Origin: Dipodascopsis uninucleata var. uninucleata
Taxonomy: Eukaryota > Ascomycota > Lipomycetes > Lipomycetales > Lipomycetaceae
Direction of reading: 5' to 3'
NCBI GenBank assembly: GCA_030568195.1
Contig: JAJLTO010000002.1
Coordinates: 310,001 to 374,000, forward strand
DNA length: 64,000 bases
Part shown: positions 1-11,651 of the stretch, in pieces
Layout: the number at the start of each line of letters is the position of its first letter
How positions within the stretch are numbered: the stretch's first letter is position 1
Notes under the pieces: model-generated
Told to the model about the DNA's origin: nothing
Databases searched by the model: none
Seen by the model: the letters and a program-made list of their open reading frames with translations, nothing else
Position numbers and translations under genes: made by a program

Positions 1-1482
1 CTAATTGTTTTTTCCCTCATGGTTTGTTATGATTATGTGCTAATTTTATCGTAGTTATCGAGACTATATTTTATTTTATCTTATTTTATTACATATTTGT
101 CATTTGACTTCATTCCTGATCTGATCTGATATTCGTCAGTATACCTACGTCTGCATTTTGATTTCCTTCCTTATAAATAAGAGTCTAATTGTTAATAACA
201 TCTAAATAGGTTATTTCAGTTCTCTATTGAAGTTTTTTTATTTACTTCGACGTCTTTCTTTCTGATCTGCACTTGTTCGCACGATCAGCTTTTCACACGG
301 TGTTTATAATGACTTCCACTCTTTTAGGTCTACATATTGTACAAATTTGTTTCTTGGTAATGTACTCATGTCATAACATTCAAATACTACTAATATGGGA
401 ATATGCATGCATATTATTAAGTTATATTACTGCTTTCTTCTTGAGTGTCCATTTTGTAAGACTGACCAATCGGTAACAGAGCTCGTGTCTTCTATGCAGA
501 TAGAAGTTCCACCGCCATATATAACTGAGCTAGGGTAGATGCAGGAGTGATTTGCCTTGGTTTGCTACTGCGCTTTCTGGAAACTGGCGTCGATTATTTT
601 AAGCCTGGCTGATTGGTCAATAGTCGGGTTAAACGCGTCTGTTATTTCGATTTCTACACTTTTCATGAAGCACCCATTTTGATATAGGGCACTAGTTCTA
701 GCATGCTATCATGCAAGTTGCTATTACTATGTCTAATAGGCTCCTTGTAAAACTGCTATGATAATATCTTTACATTTTAACTGTATTTTTATAATTAAGA
801 TAGCATCATAGAACAAGACATATCCGTCTACATATTTCCACTATAGTTTTGTTGCGTACTCCGGTCCTTCCGCCGCAGGATCGCCTACTACCATACTAAG
901 ACATTAGTCTACGCCATTGCAAAGAACGTCAGCGCCAAGGTACACCGAAATCAAATAGACTTCACGCTCAGTTACTGACGTAGATATTAATGAGAACAGC
1001 TTCTCCTATTGCAATCTTGATATACAACTTTTGCAGCATTCTAATGAAGAGATGAGCGTTTGAATGAAGGAACTTCACAAAGTCTCCTCGAGCCGCATCG
1101 ATAGGAGTAGTAATTAAGGGTTTGTGACGGTTATCCGATGCAACGATAATTTCTCTACGAACATTCGATGTGGATATATGGAATATATGTAGTTTAATTT
1201 ATGCGCTCGAGGCATAAGTGCAACACTAATTCTTTCGGAAGTAGCATACCCGCTAAAAACGCTTCAGCCAACCAGCACGCAGAGAACTGGCTCTCACTAT
1301 TCTTAAAGATAGGGCTATCCATAACTCTTTTCAGAGTTTTTCCCGTTCGTCGCCCTCCTTATTGTTAAGGTATTTCGCTGGTTTTTTCCGTTGATATCTT
1401 TTTTTTTTTCGTTTTTCTTCTTTTTCTTTTCTTTCAGACTGATAATTGTTCATCCTCTCAATAATCAACCACAATTATAAAA
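1..1482. other. intergenic region upstream of the PIC2-type carrier
   Basis: No gene is recognisable here; the only open frames are short and unlike any family I know. About 500-1300 is of mixed composition. A pyrimidine-rich tract at 1398-1437 ends in CTTTCAG, 45 bases before the start codon of the carrier. It is either a poly(dT) promoter element or the 3' end of an intron in the 5' untranslated region. Confidence 0.6.
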
Positions 1483-3010
1483 ATGTTGCCATCTACATCA
1501 GCTGTCGCTCAGGCATTCTCTGCTCAAGGTGCTTCTGACAGAAAGTCAGAGAACTTCTGGATTCGAGCTCCAGCCGAGTCCACCGGTAGTATTAAGCTTT
1601 ATTCGGCCGAGTACTACTGGGCCTGTGCCTTAGGTGGAAGTGTCGGTAAGTAATCAATTATTTTTTACAAATAGCTTATGGTGAAGTATTGGTAGCCAGA
1701 TGCATTATAGGTGTAGGGAATGAGAGTATATACATGGCTGCACCGTTTGTTAGCGAAGATTGAATCGGAAAGATACCTCCGTCGACTCAAAAGCAATTTA
1801 GTATGGATAATATCCCGATCGAATGCAACCTGTGGTATTTTATATGATCATACAGCATTATATCCCTCGAAGAAAATGACCCGGGATAATAGTCTATTCC
1901 GTCTTATTCTTAGTTATGTAATGTAGATTATGGGTCGTGGCATTTCGAGCGCTGATGAAGGTACTATTGAACTGTAGCACAGTTCAGATTCTAACGAGAT
2001 AATATCAATGAACATATATGCCACAAGATGATAATACCCGTGTCGAATAACAGGATGTATACGCCTAGAGTTTTAATTTTTAATAGCTATTGGTGCCATA
2101 CTGGAGGATTTCATAGAGAATACTCTTTGAGGCTTTTGAAGGAAATACTAACGTTAAATTTTATGTAGCTTGTGGTACTACCCATGCTTCTCTTACTCCT
2201 CTTGATCTCGTCAAGTGCCGAAGACAGGTTAACCCATCTCTTTACAGTGGTAATGTTCAGGGAATAAGAAGCATTATTTCCACTGAGGGTGCTGGTGGTA
2301 TCTTTACTGGCTTCGGTGCTACCTTGGTTGGTTACTCTTTCCAGGGTGCTGGAAAGTACGGTTTGTACGAGCTGTTTAAGAAGAAATATTCCGACCTTGT
2401 TGGTGAGGAGGCTGCTTCCAAGTACAAGACATTGATCTATCTTTCTGGTTCTGCCACCGCTGAGGTCTTCGCTGATCTTTTGCTTTGCCCATGGGAAGCT
2501 ATTAAGGTTAAGACTCAGACCACCATTCCACCATTTGCTACCAGTGTTTTCGATGGATACAAGAAGATGTATACCGCTGAGGGTTTCGGTGGATTTTACA
2601 AGGGTATCAGTCCATTGTGGGCTCGTCAAGTTCCTTACACTATGGTTAAGTTCGCTACTTTCGAGAGTACTGTTGCTGCTATTTATGCTCAGCTTCCAAA
2701 GTCTAAGAGCGAATACTCTGTCCTTGCTCAAACTGGTGTCTCTTTCTTGGGTGGTTACATTGCTGGTGTTTTCTGCGCAGTTGTTTCTCATCCAGCTGAT
2801 GTTATGGTTTCTAAGATTAACGCTGAGAAGCAGGCCAGTGAGAGCACCGGTGCTGCTATCAGCAGAATCTACGGCAACATTGGTTTCAAAGGATTGTGGA
2901 ACGGTTTGCCAGTTCGTATTGTTATGATTGGTACCTTGACTGGTCTCCAATGGCTCATTTATGATTCTTTCAAGGTCGCCGTTGGTTTCCCAACTACTGG
3001 TGGAAAGTAA
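1483..3010 (+). CDS. PIC2: mitochondrial phosphate/copper carrier, PIC2/SLC25A3 type
   Basis: Inner-membrane carrier of the SLC25 family; the PIC2/SLC25A3 branch imports phosphate and, in yeast and mammals, copper into the matrix. Two exons, 1483-1645 and 2169-3010, give 334 residues, the usual carrier length. The start lies in a clean AAAATG context, and splicing joins GGSV to ACGTTHA in frame. All three repeat signatures are visible: PLDLVK, followed by [16 protein letters not shown]; and a diverged third one around [10 protein letters not shown]. The string [15 protein letters not shown] resembles Pic2 and human SLC25A3 more than yeast Mir1, from memory. The single intron is 523 nt, far longer than other introns in the window. 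A 279-residue frame antisense to exon 2 is a coding shadow. The family call is firm; PIC2 rather than MIR1 is an inference. Confidence 0.92.
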
Positions 3011-4574
3011 GGAATTAAAAGTGGGAGAGAATGAGTAGAATATCAGCTATCAATAGAACTGAAGATTTTTTAGCAATTAGAAGGTTTTTATCTAGCGATA
3101 GTTTTTCTTGAGTGACTTTTTTCGATCTATCTTTGTTATCTGCTTTCAATATTTTTGTTTATAAATTTCTTTTATATATAATATATAATGAATTAATATA
3201 TATATATGTGAGAATTAATCTTTAGAACTCGTTAGTATGTAGTTTATTTATAGAAACTGGATCTTAGACACGTATAGTATTCTACAGTTCTTGGAGGATA
3301 ATGCATTCTGTAAAATGAATAATTTATTTAATTACGTTTCCGATTTACTAGTAATTAAAATCACTCTGTTTGCTTATTAAATGTCAATTATGATGACTGG
3401 CTTAGTGAAGTATGTAATATGATGATCTAAGTTGCGTTTGAACAAAAGTGAAAGTTCTAGCGCTACGGTTATAAATCAGAAGCAAATAATAGAGATTCTT
3501 TGCCTGAATTCGCCTTCAAAGTACTATGTTGAATTGGAGGTTAATAGACCTGATCAGCGATTGCTTTATGTGAGATACTTCAAATGTAGTCTACTCTAGT
3601 TTCTCTTATGTTCGCAAATTTTCGTCTCTCTCACAGCAAGAGAAACACCATTCCTCTCTTTCTCGGTTGAATATGGAGGCATTAGGATCAGTTTGAGATC
3701 GGAGCTTCTATAATATATCAAAAATATATAGCAATTTAGAATACGGCCAGTAGGTTACTTTGTAGAGTAATTAAATGTAATTAGCGTAGAACGTGGACCA
3801 ACTCTCCTGATGGGCTGCTGCTTTTCAATTGTCAAGAAGAATCGGATTATGTTCGTTCTACGGCTTATTTCATTTAACGTTAGAAGCAAGTCTTTTACAA
3901 TGATATGAGTTTTGTGTAGAGAAATTCATTTGATGGTTATTGCTGTAAATAAATGGGGACATTTGTGTATACCTGTAAAATTCGTATCTATATATCAAAT
4001 TATATATTTTGCTTTTATTAGTAAGTCTTATACGCAGGTTTTAAGGCCATTAAAGTGTTTGTTGATCTATATCTTCATCTACAACAACTATACATATCTA
4101 CTCACAAAGCAGAAAAATTCGCGGTATACCTATGAGATATATATTGACTGCTTTTGACTAGAAAGAAAGTAGGTAAGCTAGTATCTAATGCGCGAGGAAG
4201 CGGGGTGGTGAGAGTAAGAGAGATAAAGCAGCAATATGACGAAGATTAAGAGCTCGTCATCCAGGTTATCTACCCGAAGAGAGATTTTTATATTCCAAAT
4301 CAGCTAAATTACTTGCCTTTGAAGGCCGCGAACTGTTTAAACATATATAGTGAACAGGCGCGCAAAGTGTATGTGGATTAACATCGTAGCTGAGAAGCTG
4401 AAGTGATCTGAAACTCTCGAGGTTTAGAATGGCGGAAAGATGACTTTGTATTATTTAGTTAGAGAGTGCTAACTTATTCCTTATAAAGGGGCTTGCAATC
4501 GTAAACGAATACTAGCGGACTGCATTTTGAAATCCTTTGTAGAAATCATATAAGTGCTGCTAGAGATCAGAAAC
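3011..4574. other. intergenic region between PIC2-type carrier and WD40 gene
   Basis: The first 300 bases are very AT-rich and include a TATATA run near 3174-3206, consistent with a 3' end region. The rest presumably holds the promoter of the downstream WD40 gene. I see no conserved coding signal; the 81-codon frame at 3912-4157 matches nothing I know. Confidence 0.6.
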
Positions 4575-6830
4575 ATGGATGATTCTATTGATGGCGACGA
4601 TGCTGTTAGGCAATCTCTGACCTCACAGCGTGTAACCGCATCATCTACCACTCCTACAGGAACCACTACTCAGATATTGCCCGGTAATATGTCTTTCACT
4701 ACTGACAGCGTTACTAGCTCTTATTTTGATGGTGACTTTGATATAAGTTCGGCGAGCCTAGATGGAGTGTCTCAGCTGGTAGGTGAAGGACCTGATGTTT
4801 CGACTTCTCATCACGACTATTTTCCACGACTATTACGCCAGACAATCGAACCGGTAAACAACCGAATGGCTGATTCACTTCTACAACAAGTTACATATCA
4901 AAGATATCGTCGTGAGCAACAGCGTCAAAGACAAGAACAGCGGGAGCAACGCGATCGCGAGCAAGATACTGAACAATCATCTCATGTTGACTTGCCCTCA
5001 AGAACAAGAATTAGAGTTGGCACCAATCCTACTTTAGATAATAGTAGTAGCAGAAGTAGCAGCAGTAGCAGCATAAATAGCAGTATTAATACCAACAGTA
5101 CGAACACTACCATGAGTAACCGTCTTGATTCAAATAGTGGTACTCTTTATCGTCTGGGTAGCCTAGAAGAATCGCATCCACAAGAGGAGCCGAGTGAGAA
5201 TGAAGAATACAATCCTAACGAAGCCATGGATGTAGTCGATGACGTTTACGAAAGCAGATATGACGATGACGACGATGACGACGATGATGGTGATGAATAT
5301 GACGTCCCTGAATCTCTCATCATCAGTGCTGGAGGCGTTGTATCTGTTGATGGGCGACCTGGGGGACGGATGTATCGTGCTGGTGATTTGCGTAGAATAA
5401 TGCTCTCGATACATGAGCCTTTTAATAGCATAGAGTTCCCAGATGAGGAAGATGTCGAGATTTTTGAACATGAAGAAGATCTGGAGGACCCTCAGCACTC
5501 ACCAGAAGTATCTTTGTTGGATCAATATCAGTTTGAGTATTTTGAGAGAAATGCTGAATTTTTTGAGTTTGCTTTCGATCTTCTAAAGCATCATATTATT
5601 GACACAGATGTTTTTTACGCCCTTCGAGATATACGTCGCCCCTCGGTTATAACAGCAGATCAAGTCGAGAGCGGTTTATTTAGTGATCAAGGAATTCATT
5701 GGCCTGACAAGCTCAAAACAGAGTATATGGCTAGAGAGCGGCGTCTAAGAGCTTACACAGGCTACTCTAACGTTTCTGGCTCTCAGTCTAATTTACTGTC
5801 TGTCATCGATCGACGATATACAAATGAGAAAATATTTCACTTTAAAGCTACCTACACTGCTGTGAGACCACAATTAGTTCATTTTCAATTGCGCAATCTT
5901 ATGTGTCCACTGTCTAAAAACAATATATTATACTCTGACTCTCGAACTATTAAAAAATTCAATAGCGACACGGGTGAAGTTAATGACGTCCTTGATCGAA
6001 CAAAGAGCAAAACTGCGCTAGGAAGATGGATCAAAATCTCTACTATGGCGGCTTCAAAGGAAGTTGCTGTGGCGGGTGGTGTTTCAGGACAATATGTATA
6101 CAAGAATCTGGACTCTAACTTTGAAGATTCTGTACCATCTGCAGAAGGTGTAATGACCTCAGATGTCAATAGTATTACTAATCATGCTGATATTATTCGA
6201 ACAAATGGAGCACTGAGAGCTGTATTCTCATGCAATGATTGCATGGTAAGAACGTTAGATCTTACGACAAACAGAATAATTTCGGCGCATAAGTATCCAC
6301 TTGCCATTAATTGTACTGCAACATCTCCTGATTCCAAAATACGTTTGGTAGTCGGCGATACGCCGGAAACTGTGGTTGTGGACGCAAGCTCGGGCAAGTT
6401 GATATCTACGCTAACAGGCCACAGGGACTACAGTTTTGCTTGTGCATGGAGCAATGATGGGTATACTTTTGCAACTGGAAACCAAGACATGACTTGTCGT
6501 GTGTACGATTACCGAAATACTACTCGGCCACTTCATATTATTGGTGCCCAACTAGGAGCAATTAGATCTCTGCGTTTTGACGACAGTGGAAAATACATGT
6601 TAATGGCAGAGCCAGTAGACTTTGTACATGCCATCAACACTCGTGATTTTTCGCGTGGACAAATTATTGATTTCTGGGGTGATATAGCTGGAATTGGATT
6701 TTCTCCATACAATGCATTTGACGATAGCTCTTTGTGGATTGGTGTATGCGATAAAATTGTTGGGGGCCTGATGCAATTTGATCGATGGAGAGACGATTCA
6801 GAATACTCACTCGACAATATTTACATATAA
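4575..6830 (+). CDS. WD40-repeat protein related to S. pombe SPAC2A9.03
   Basis: Single exon, 751 residues. The open frame extends seven codons upstream, but only from a GTG; the first ATG is at 4575. Residues 1-440 are low-complexity: a Gln/Arg-rich stretch near 115-135, Ser/Asn runs near 155-185 and a run of Asp near 229-239. The C-terminal 300 residues form diverged WD repeats, including LTGHRDYSFACAWSNDGY followed by FATGNQDMTCRVYDYR, and LRFDDSGKYMLMAEPVDFVH. These strings, plus RNLMCPLSKNNILY and VNSITNHADII, match what I recall of the conserved family named after S. pombe 'uncharacterized WD repeat protein C2A9.03', which has plant and fungal members and no firm function. It ends tail-to-tail with PWP2, with 785 bp between stops. 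Confidence 0.82.
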   Translation: MDDSIDGDDAVRQSLTSQRVTASSTTPTGTTTQILPGNMSFTTDSVTSSYFDGDFDISSASLDGVSQLVGEGPDVSTSHHDYFPRLLRQTIEPVNNRMADSLLQQVTYQRYRREQQRQRQEQREQRDREQDTEQSSHVDLPSRTRIRVGTNPTLDNSSSRSSSSSSINSSINTNSTNTTMSNRLDSNSGTLYRLGSLEESHPQEEPSENEEYNPNEAMDVVDDVYESRYDDDDDDDDDGDEYDVPESLIISAGGVVSVDGRPGGRMYRAGDLRRIMLSIHEPFNSIEFPDEEDVEIFEHEEDLEDPQHSPEVSLLDQYQFEYFERNAEFFEFAFDLLKHHIIDTDVFYALRDIRRPSVITADQVESGLFSDQGIHWPDKLKTEYMARERRLRAYTGYSNVSGSQSNLLSVIDRRYTNEKIFHFKATYTAVRPQLVHFQLRNLMCPLSKNNILYSDSRTIKKFNSDTGEVNDVLDRTKSKTALGRWIKISTMAASKEVAVAGGVSGQYVYKNLDSNFEDSVPSAEGVMTSDVNSITNHADIIRTNGALRAVFSCNDCMVRTLDLTTNRIISAHKYPLAINCTATSPDSKIRLVVGDTPETVVVDASSGKLISTLTGHRDYSFACAWSNDGYTFATGNQDMTCRVYDYRNTTRPLHIIGAQLGAIRSLRFDDSGKYMLMAEPVDFVHAINTRDFSRGQIIDFWGDIAGIGFSPYNAFDDSSLWIGVCDKIVGGLMQFDRWRDDSEYSLDNIYI

Positions 6831-7615
6831 TCGACCTGAACTAAATCATTATTCATTTTATTGTTGCCTGGATGATTAATCGTTCCTTAATTCTAAAACT
6901 GTTTATTTTTTTTTTAATATTTTGCAGATAATTTAGATTGTCAATTTTGTGTTTTTTTCCTGGTTATGTGGGATTCTCAATGAGTCTTATTTATTATAAA
7001 CATGGCATGATTTGGTTGCACTACGGTTCTGTATTTTTATGGTCTTCGTTTGTCCTTCGTTTTATGTATCTTTTTCAGCTGTTTGGCTCCGTATTTCGAC
7101 AATAGTTTAATATCACTCCTTTCAATACGGTATGGTGCTGGACAGATACAATTCATTTTCGTGCTTTAATTATGGTATTTATGTTAAGGGGCTCTTTCAA
7201 GTGGTTTAATTATGATTTGGTTTTCTCAAGGTTAGAGAAATTGGCTATCATGAATCCATTTTGGAAGCCTGTTGTTTCCGTACTGGTTGACTAATAAATG
7301 AGAATTTTAGCTTTTTCATATCATATAAGTCAAATAGTGGATTGTATATTCATATAATATCATGGAATGGCAGCTTTTTTATTGTATTTAATCCTCTATG
7401 TGAACATAGGTGTCTCATTTATAAAACTAAACTTTATATGGTAATTATTTTTGACATCAATTAGCAGACGAAAATTGTGGGAATACTAGTATATTTGCTA
7501 AAATACCTACAAGCTAGGCGAAACAAAAGTATTGAAATATGTATATGTACACAAGCCGACCGTTTCCAACAATAGAACGGCTATTTCAGACATTAAAATG
7601 ACTTTTAATCCTTCC
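6831..7615. other. convergent intergenic region, WD40 gene / PWP2
   Basis: AT-rich sequence between two converging stop codons, with T-rich stretches such as that near 6904-6916. It presumably holds both 3' untranslated regions. No other feature is seen. Confidence 0.6.
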
Positions 7616-10301
7616 TTAGTTTTTTACTAAATGCATAAAGCTGTCAAGTGGTTCTTGGTCTTTCATCAGATATTCCAGTAGATAGGTATTTTTATCGGAC
7701 AATCTCACAAGTTCCCGTTGCAGCTTCGTAACATGCTTTTGGATACCTCGCAGTTCTGCAGCAACTTCAATTCTGTGATCCTTCAGATATCTACCATGAG
7801 AATTTAATATAGAACTGATCCATCGTAGATGAAATTCTAAATGAGGAGAATCGTCCATTATTGAAGCGATAAAAGTCAGCATACGCGGAAGATAGACCAC
7901 AGGAAGTCTTCTAGAAATAATTGGGATATCACGAGGTGGGATTGATTCGTAAATTTGGTGAATTAGATATCGCTCATTGAGTCGGAAAGCTATAACAGTT
8001 GCCTTCAAGTAGTCATGTTCATTTTTCAGCGCAAAGAGTGCAGCAGACGGAGTGACATCAATATCTAAATCAAAAGGATCAAAGAAAAATTCATCTTCTA
8101 CTGAATAAATCAGTAGTCCTTCAGTTGATGCTGCTGCAAAAGAGCGTCCTGCCGGTGAAAACATTACGGCAGTGGTTCGAATTGCTGGTCTAACTTTTCT
8201 GGCCGAAAGATCACCTCTAGAAGCTCCAGGTAATGTCTTGTCTATACGATTTTCCAAGTCCGAGGCTTCACCCTGGTCATCAAGTAAAGCTAGTGGACCG
8301 GCATCAGTCATGTTTCTGCTATTAAGATAATCAACAGTTCCGTCAAGAGCCATATTCCTCGATATTGTGTATTTTCTCAATAATACTTCGTTATCTATAT
8401 CATATAGACAGATGTACTTCGTGTTACCACCAGCGATGATAGAGGTACCGTCAGAATTATAGCAAATCGTAGTAAAGCTCTTTGATCGATTCGAATTTTT
8501 AGCTGTAAATCTGTCAGATTGATATCTTCCGCCTGAAATATCATTTCGACCATCAATGAGTCCTACTTGTCGTCCGTTCTCCACATCCCAAAACGTCAAT
8601 TGGCCATCAAGCGTCGAGACTGCTACTTGTTTTGAATCTGGACGAAGTGCAATTGCCAGAACATCGGATTGCTGTTCGAAAGGTTCTACAGATACATGTC
8701 GACCAAAAATGTTCCATATCCTTACAGTCTTGTCCCATGATGCGCTCGCCAAAACACCACCTTCATCGGCAAATGATAGGCATGACACCGGACCTTCATG
8801 ACCCGATAATCTATCTAATAATTGACCTGTCTGAACGGACCACAAGTGTATGTCAAAATTATCTAGAGAGCCAGCACATACGACTTCTCCGCTGGGATCT
8901 ATGGCTAAAGATGAAAACTGAAGTCTCTCAGGAGCTGTAAATGTACGGAAGTTTCTGTATCGGATCAAGTCCCAAGCGCGAATAGAACCATCTAATGACG
9001 CTGAGAAAAGCACATTCCCTCGCTTCGAGAACTGAAGAGCAGTTACACCTGATATATGTTCATCAAATGTTACAATTGTGAAACCTGAAGTAGCATCCCA
9101 GACTTTGATTTTGCCATCATCCGCACCTGTAATGATACGAGATCCATCAGGAGTATAGACGAGACAATTTATTGAATCGAAGTGTCCTTGCTGTTTCAGA
9201 ATGTACGACTCAGACTGCCATTCCCATACCAAGAGCTGACCCAATTTAGCAGCGCCAAAGGCCAGCCATTCTCCAGTCTTGTTAATAGAGATATAATCAA
9301 TCTCGTGCTGCGAGATACTAAGGGTATGAATCATATTGAAATCAGGTAACTCATAAATACCAAAAACGCCAGAATCAAAACCGATTACTAGTAAACTAGT
9401 ATCTGGGTGGAATGCTGAGCTGCGGACCTTCGAATCTTGGTTAAAATAATGTCTTTGAGTAGTCAGCCAGCGCATGCGACTCTCATCACCATCGTCAACA
9501 GCCATTGAATCAACTTCATCCTCATCTTTAAAGGTTAGAAGTGCATATTTCCAAATAAATAAAGCGCCATCTTTTGTCACTGTATAAATGCTTTCTTGAT
9601 CAGCGCTGAAGTAAGCCCCTACCACCGCATCACGATGACCACCGAGAACGCTAGCAGCTGATGCTTCTGAAGATTCAACCGAATATATTCGAGCAGTTAA
9701 ATCCCTCGACGCCGTAAGAAAGAATCGCGAATCTCTCGACCATGTGAGAGATAGTATTTCTGAATGATGTCCCGTATAAATTCTATATCTAATAAATGGT
9801 GCAAACTGACGGTCTTCCAAGTAGTTTGGTGTCCTCCAGAGTTGTATCTGTCGATAGGTAGTTACAGAGATATATTTACTGTCTGGTGAAAACTGCAAAT
9901 CAGTGACATGCTCTTTGAAGTTGAAATGATATAATACAGTACGACGAACAAAATTCACAAGAATTGCTCTTCCATCTTCGTCGACTGAAAGTAATAGGGT
10001 AGCTTTGGGATTCAAAGCGATTCGCGATATGTTTTTCCTATGTTCGTATGAAAATGTGAAGAACTTATTGTTCACCAGATCGAAACAGCTTACTCTATTA
10101 CCAACGGGACTAAGAACGCAAGTTCCATCGGGAGTGAACACAAGATTTCCCTGTCTATATACGGTACCAAGCAAATTCGAGAACTAAAAGACAAAAAATT
10201 AGGACTGATCATCCTACAAATGTCTCAAGTAATACGAGCAAGTCCTTGACTTGAGCAACCATCGATAGAAATTTTTGCTTACCTTAAATTCGGTCTTCAT
10301 A
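7616..10301 (-). CDS. PWP2: PWP2/UTP1, SSU processome WD40 protein
   Basis: Core UtpB subunit of the SSU processome; it acts in the nucleolus on the 5' external spacer and early 18S maturation. Two exons, 10284-10301 and 7616-10183, give 861 residues (yeast Pwp2 is about 920). The first exon encodes only six residues, MKTEFK; splicing across a 100-nt intron gives MKTEFKFSNLLGTVYRQGN, almost the family's N-terminus. Tandem WD repeats fill most of the protein, with SPVGNRVSCFDLVNNK, YEHRKNISRIALNP and EDGRAILVNF nearly as in yeast. The C-terminal ~110 residues are a Utp12-type helical domain (SPHLEFHLRWISSILNSHGR). The frame begins at 10183, so without the small exon the protein would lack its proper start. 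It is divergent from MPP6, with 345 bp between start codons. Confidence 0.97.
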
Positions 10302-10646
10302 GTTCTTCGATCTATACAAGGGACCTTTTAGAGATAATTGATCTCGTCTTAATTGATGAATCTTCAAATTCTTGCTTCTTCTAAGCTCAAGAAAATTTAT
10401 AATTAGTTTTCAATAGAGGCGCGAAAATAATTTTCTTTCATTCATAAAAATTTGAGATTTCTCCCAATCGTGAGATGGTGAGCATTTAGAGGTCAGGGTA
10501 TTAACAATATCTAAGCAGTTTTAATGTCATTTTTATTGCAAGGTCCAATTTTTCGTCGTTGCACTGTCGTGTCGACTCAAAGCTACTTGTGAGAACACCA
10601 AGTCACATATTGCTAGAGTAGAATATCGTCTTATGAGACTATCAAC
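10302..10646. promoter_or_regulatory. divergent promoter shared by PWP2 and MPP6
   Basis: This 345-bp gap is the only 5' region for two nucleolar rRNA-processing genes. It holds AAAAATTTG at 10446-10454, which resembles the RRPE element (TGAAAAATTT) of yeast ribosome-biogenesis genes. I see no clear PAC box (GATGAGAT). Function is inferred from position only. Confidence 0.45.
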
Positions 10647-11514
10647 ATGGCAGCTGATAAGTCAAAAAAGGATGAAGGTGGTATAACGTACAATTCGGGA
10701 AGTAGTACTCCCAACACTACTGCTTCAAAGGGTCTTTCTTCGAAGCTCTTGACTATGAAGGTAAGCAGCAGAATATAGGTTGGATATTTCGTCTAGAGCT
10801 TTAGCCTAGCGATAGTTTCCTTATCTTAAGGCATGCTACAAGAAAAAGCCAGTGCTGAGATAGTTGCAATACTCTTGAATCAATCAACAAAGCTAACTAA
10901 AAATTAGTTCATGAGACAAGCAGAATCGCAAAATACAAAAAATACAACAGAAACTAAATCTGCAAGCAGTGATTCTAAATGGACGTTAGGTGACGATGAA
11001 CTTCAGTTAAAAGAGACAGACGAAATTAAGAGTAGATATACCATAATCAGTGGAGTGGGACTAAATGTGATAGATCAAATGCAAAATAATGAAGGTGAAG
11101 TCGATGAAGATTTTCCTAGACCACAAGGTAATATTGGAAGACGGAGCTGGGGAAATTTTAATGAGGTAGGTTTTGTTCTTACAAATAGTAACGTTCAAAT
11201 AAATCCAAACGATTATGAAACGAATTAACTGACATATACAGAAATTTGATATATCGAGGAAAGATGATGCTGATGACGACGCCATAAACAACTCGGAGGA
11301 TAGTGAATCTGAGGACGAAGAAGAAGTTAAAAGGCGAAGGCGCCAAGATTTGGCTATGGAGAAGGACATTATGTTAAGGGCACAGAAGCAGCATCGTATA
11401 TCTGGTGGACTAGCTGCAGAAACCGTAAAATCGGGGAAAAACAATAAGAAGAGACCCAGTGGAGGATTTGATAGCAGCATGACCGACAGAAAGAAAAAGA
11501 AGCCGAAAAAATGA
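10647..11514 (+). CDS. MPP6: MPP6 / MPHOSPH6-like nuclear exosome cofactor
   Basis: Small basic RNA-binding protein of the nuclear exosome; in yeast and human it helps recruit Mtr4 to Rrp6-exosomes for 5.8S 3' processing and decay of cryptic transcripts. Three exons, 10647-10760, 10908-11165 and 11242-11514, give 214 residues, all joined in frame. The N-terminal family motif is rebuilt across intron 1: LSSKLLTMK joined to FMRQAES. The second motif, NIGRRSWGNFNE, lies at the end of exon 2. The C-terminus has an acidic segment (SEDSESEDEEE) followed by a Lys-rich tail (DRKKKKPKK) typical of nucleolar proteins. It shares its promoter region with PWP2, another rRNA-processing gene, and is convergent with YIH1 with 137 bp between stops. 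Confidence 0.9.
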
Positions 11515-11651
11515 GATATTTTCAAAACGACGTTTGGTTTAGCTACCCTTACATATTCAAGAATGTCTATGATTGTGTTTTATCATAATGATGTAGATAA
11601 TTTGTACAGTTTGTAAAATTAGATCAATGAAAGGTATTATGCTGTATGCAA

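Noticed and set aside
1646-2168. C/D-box snoRNA in the carrier intron
   Set aside because: A single TGATGA-like box without a matching D box and terminal stem is too weak.
2111-2950. 279-codon frame antisense to the PIC2-type carrier
   Set aside because: It lies exactly opposite a well-conserved carrier exon and its product is Ser/Thr/Asn-rich, as expected for the reverse complement of biased codons.
4554-4574. Seven-codon N-terminal extension of the WD40 protein
   Set aside because: It would need a GTG start; the ATG at 4575 has a good AAAC context.
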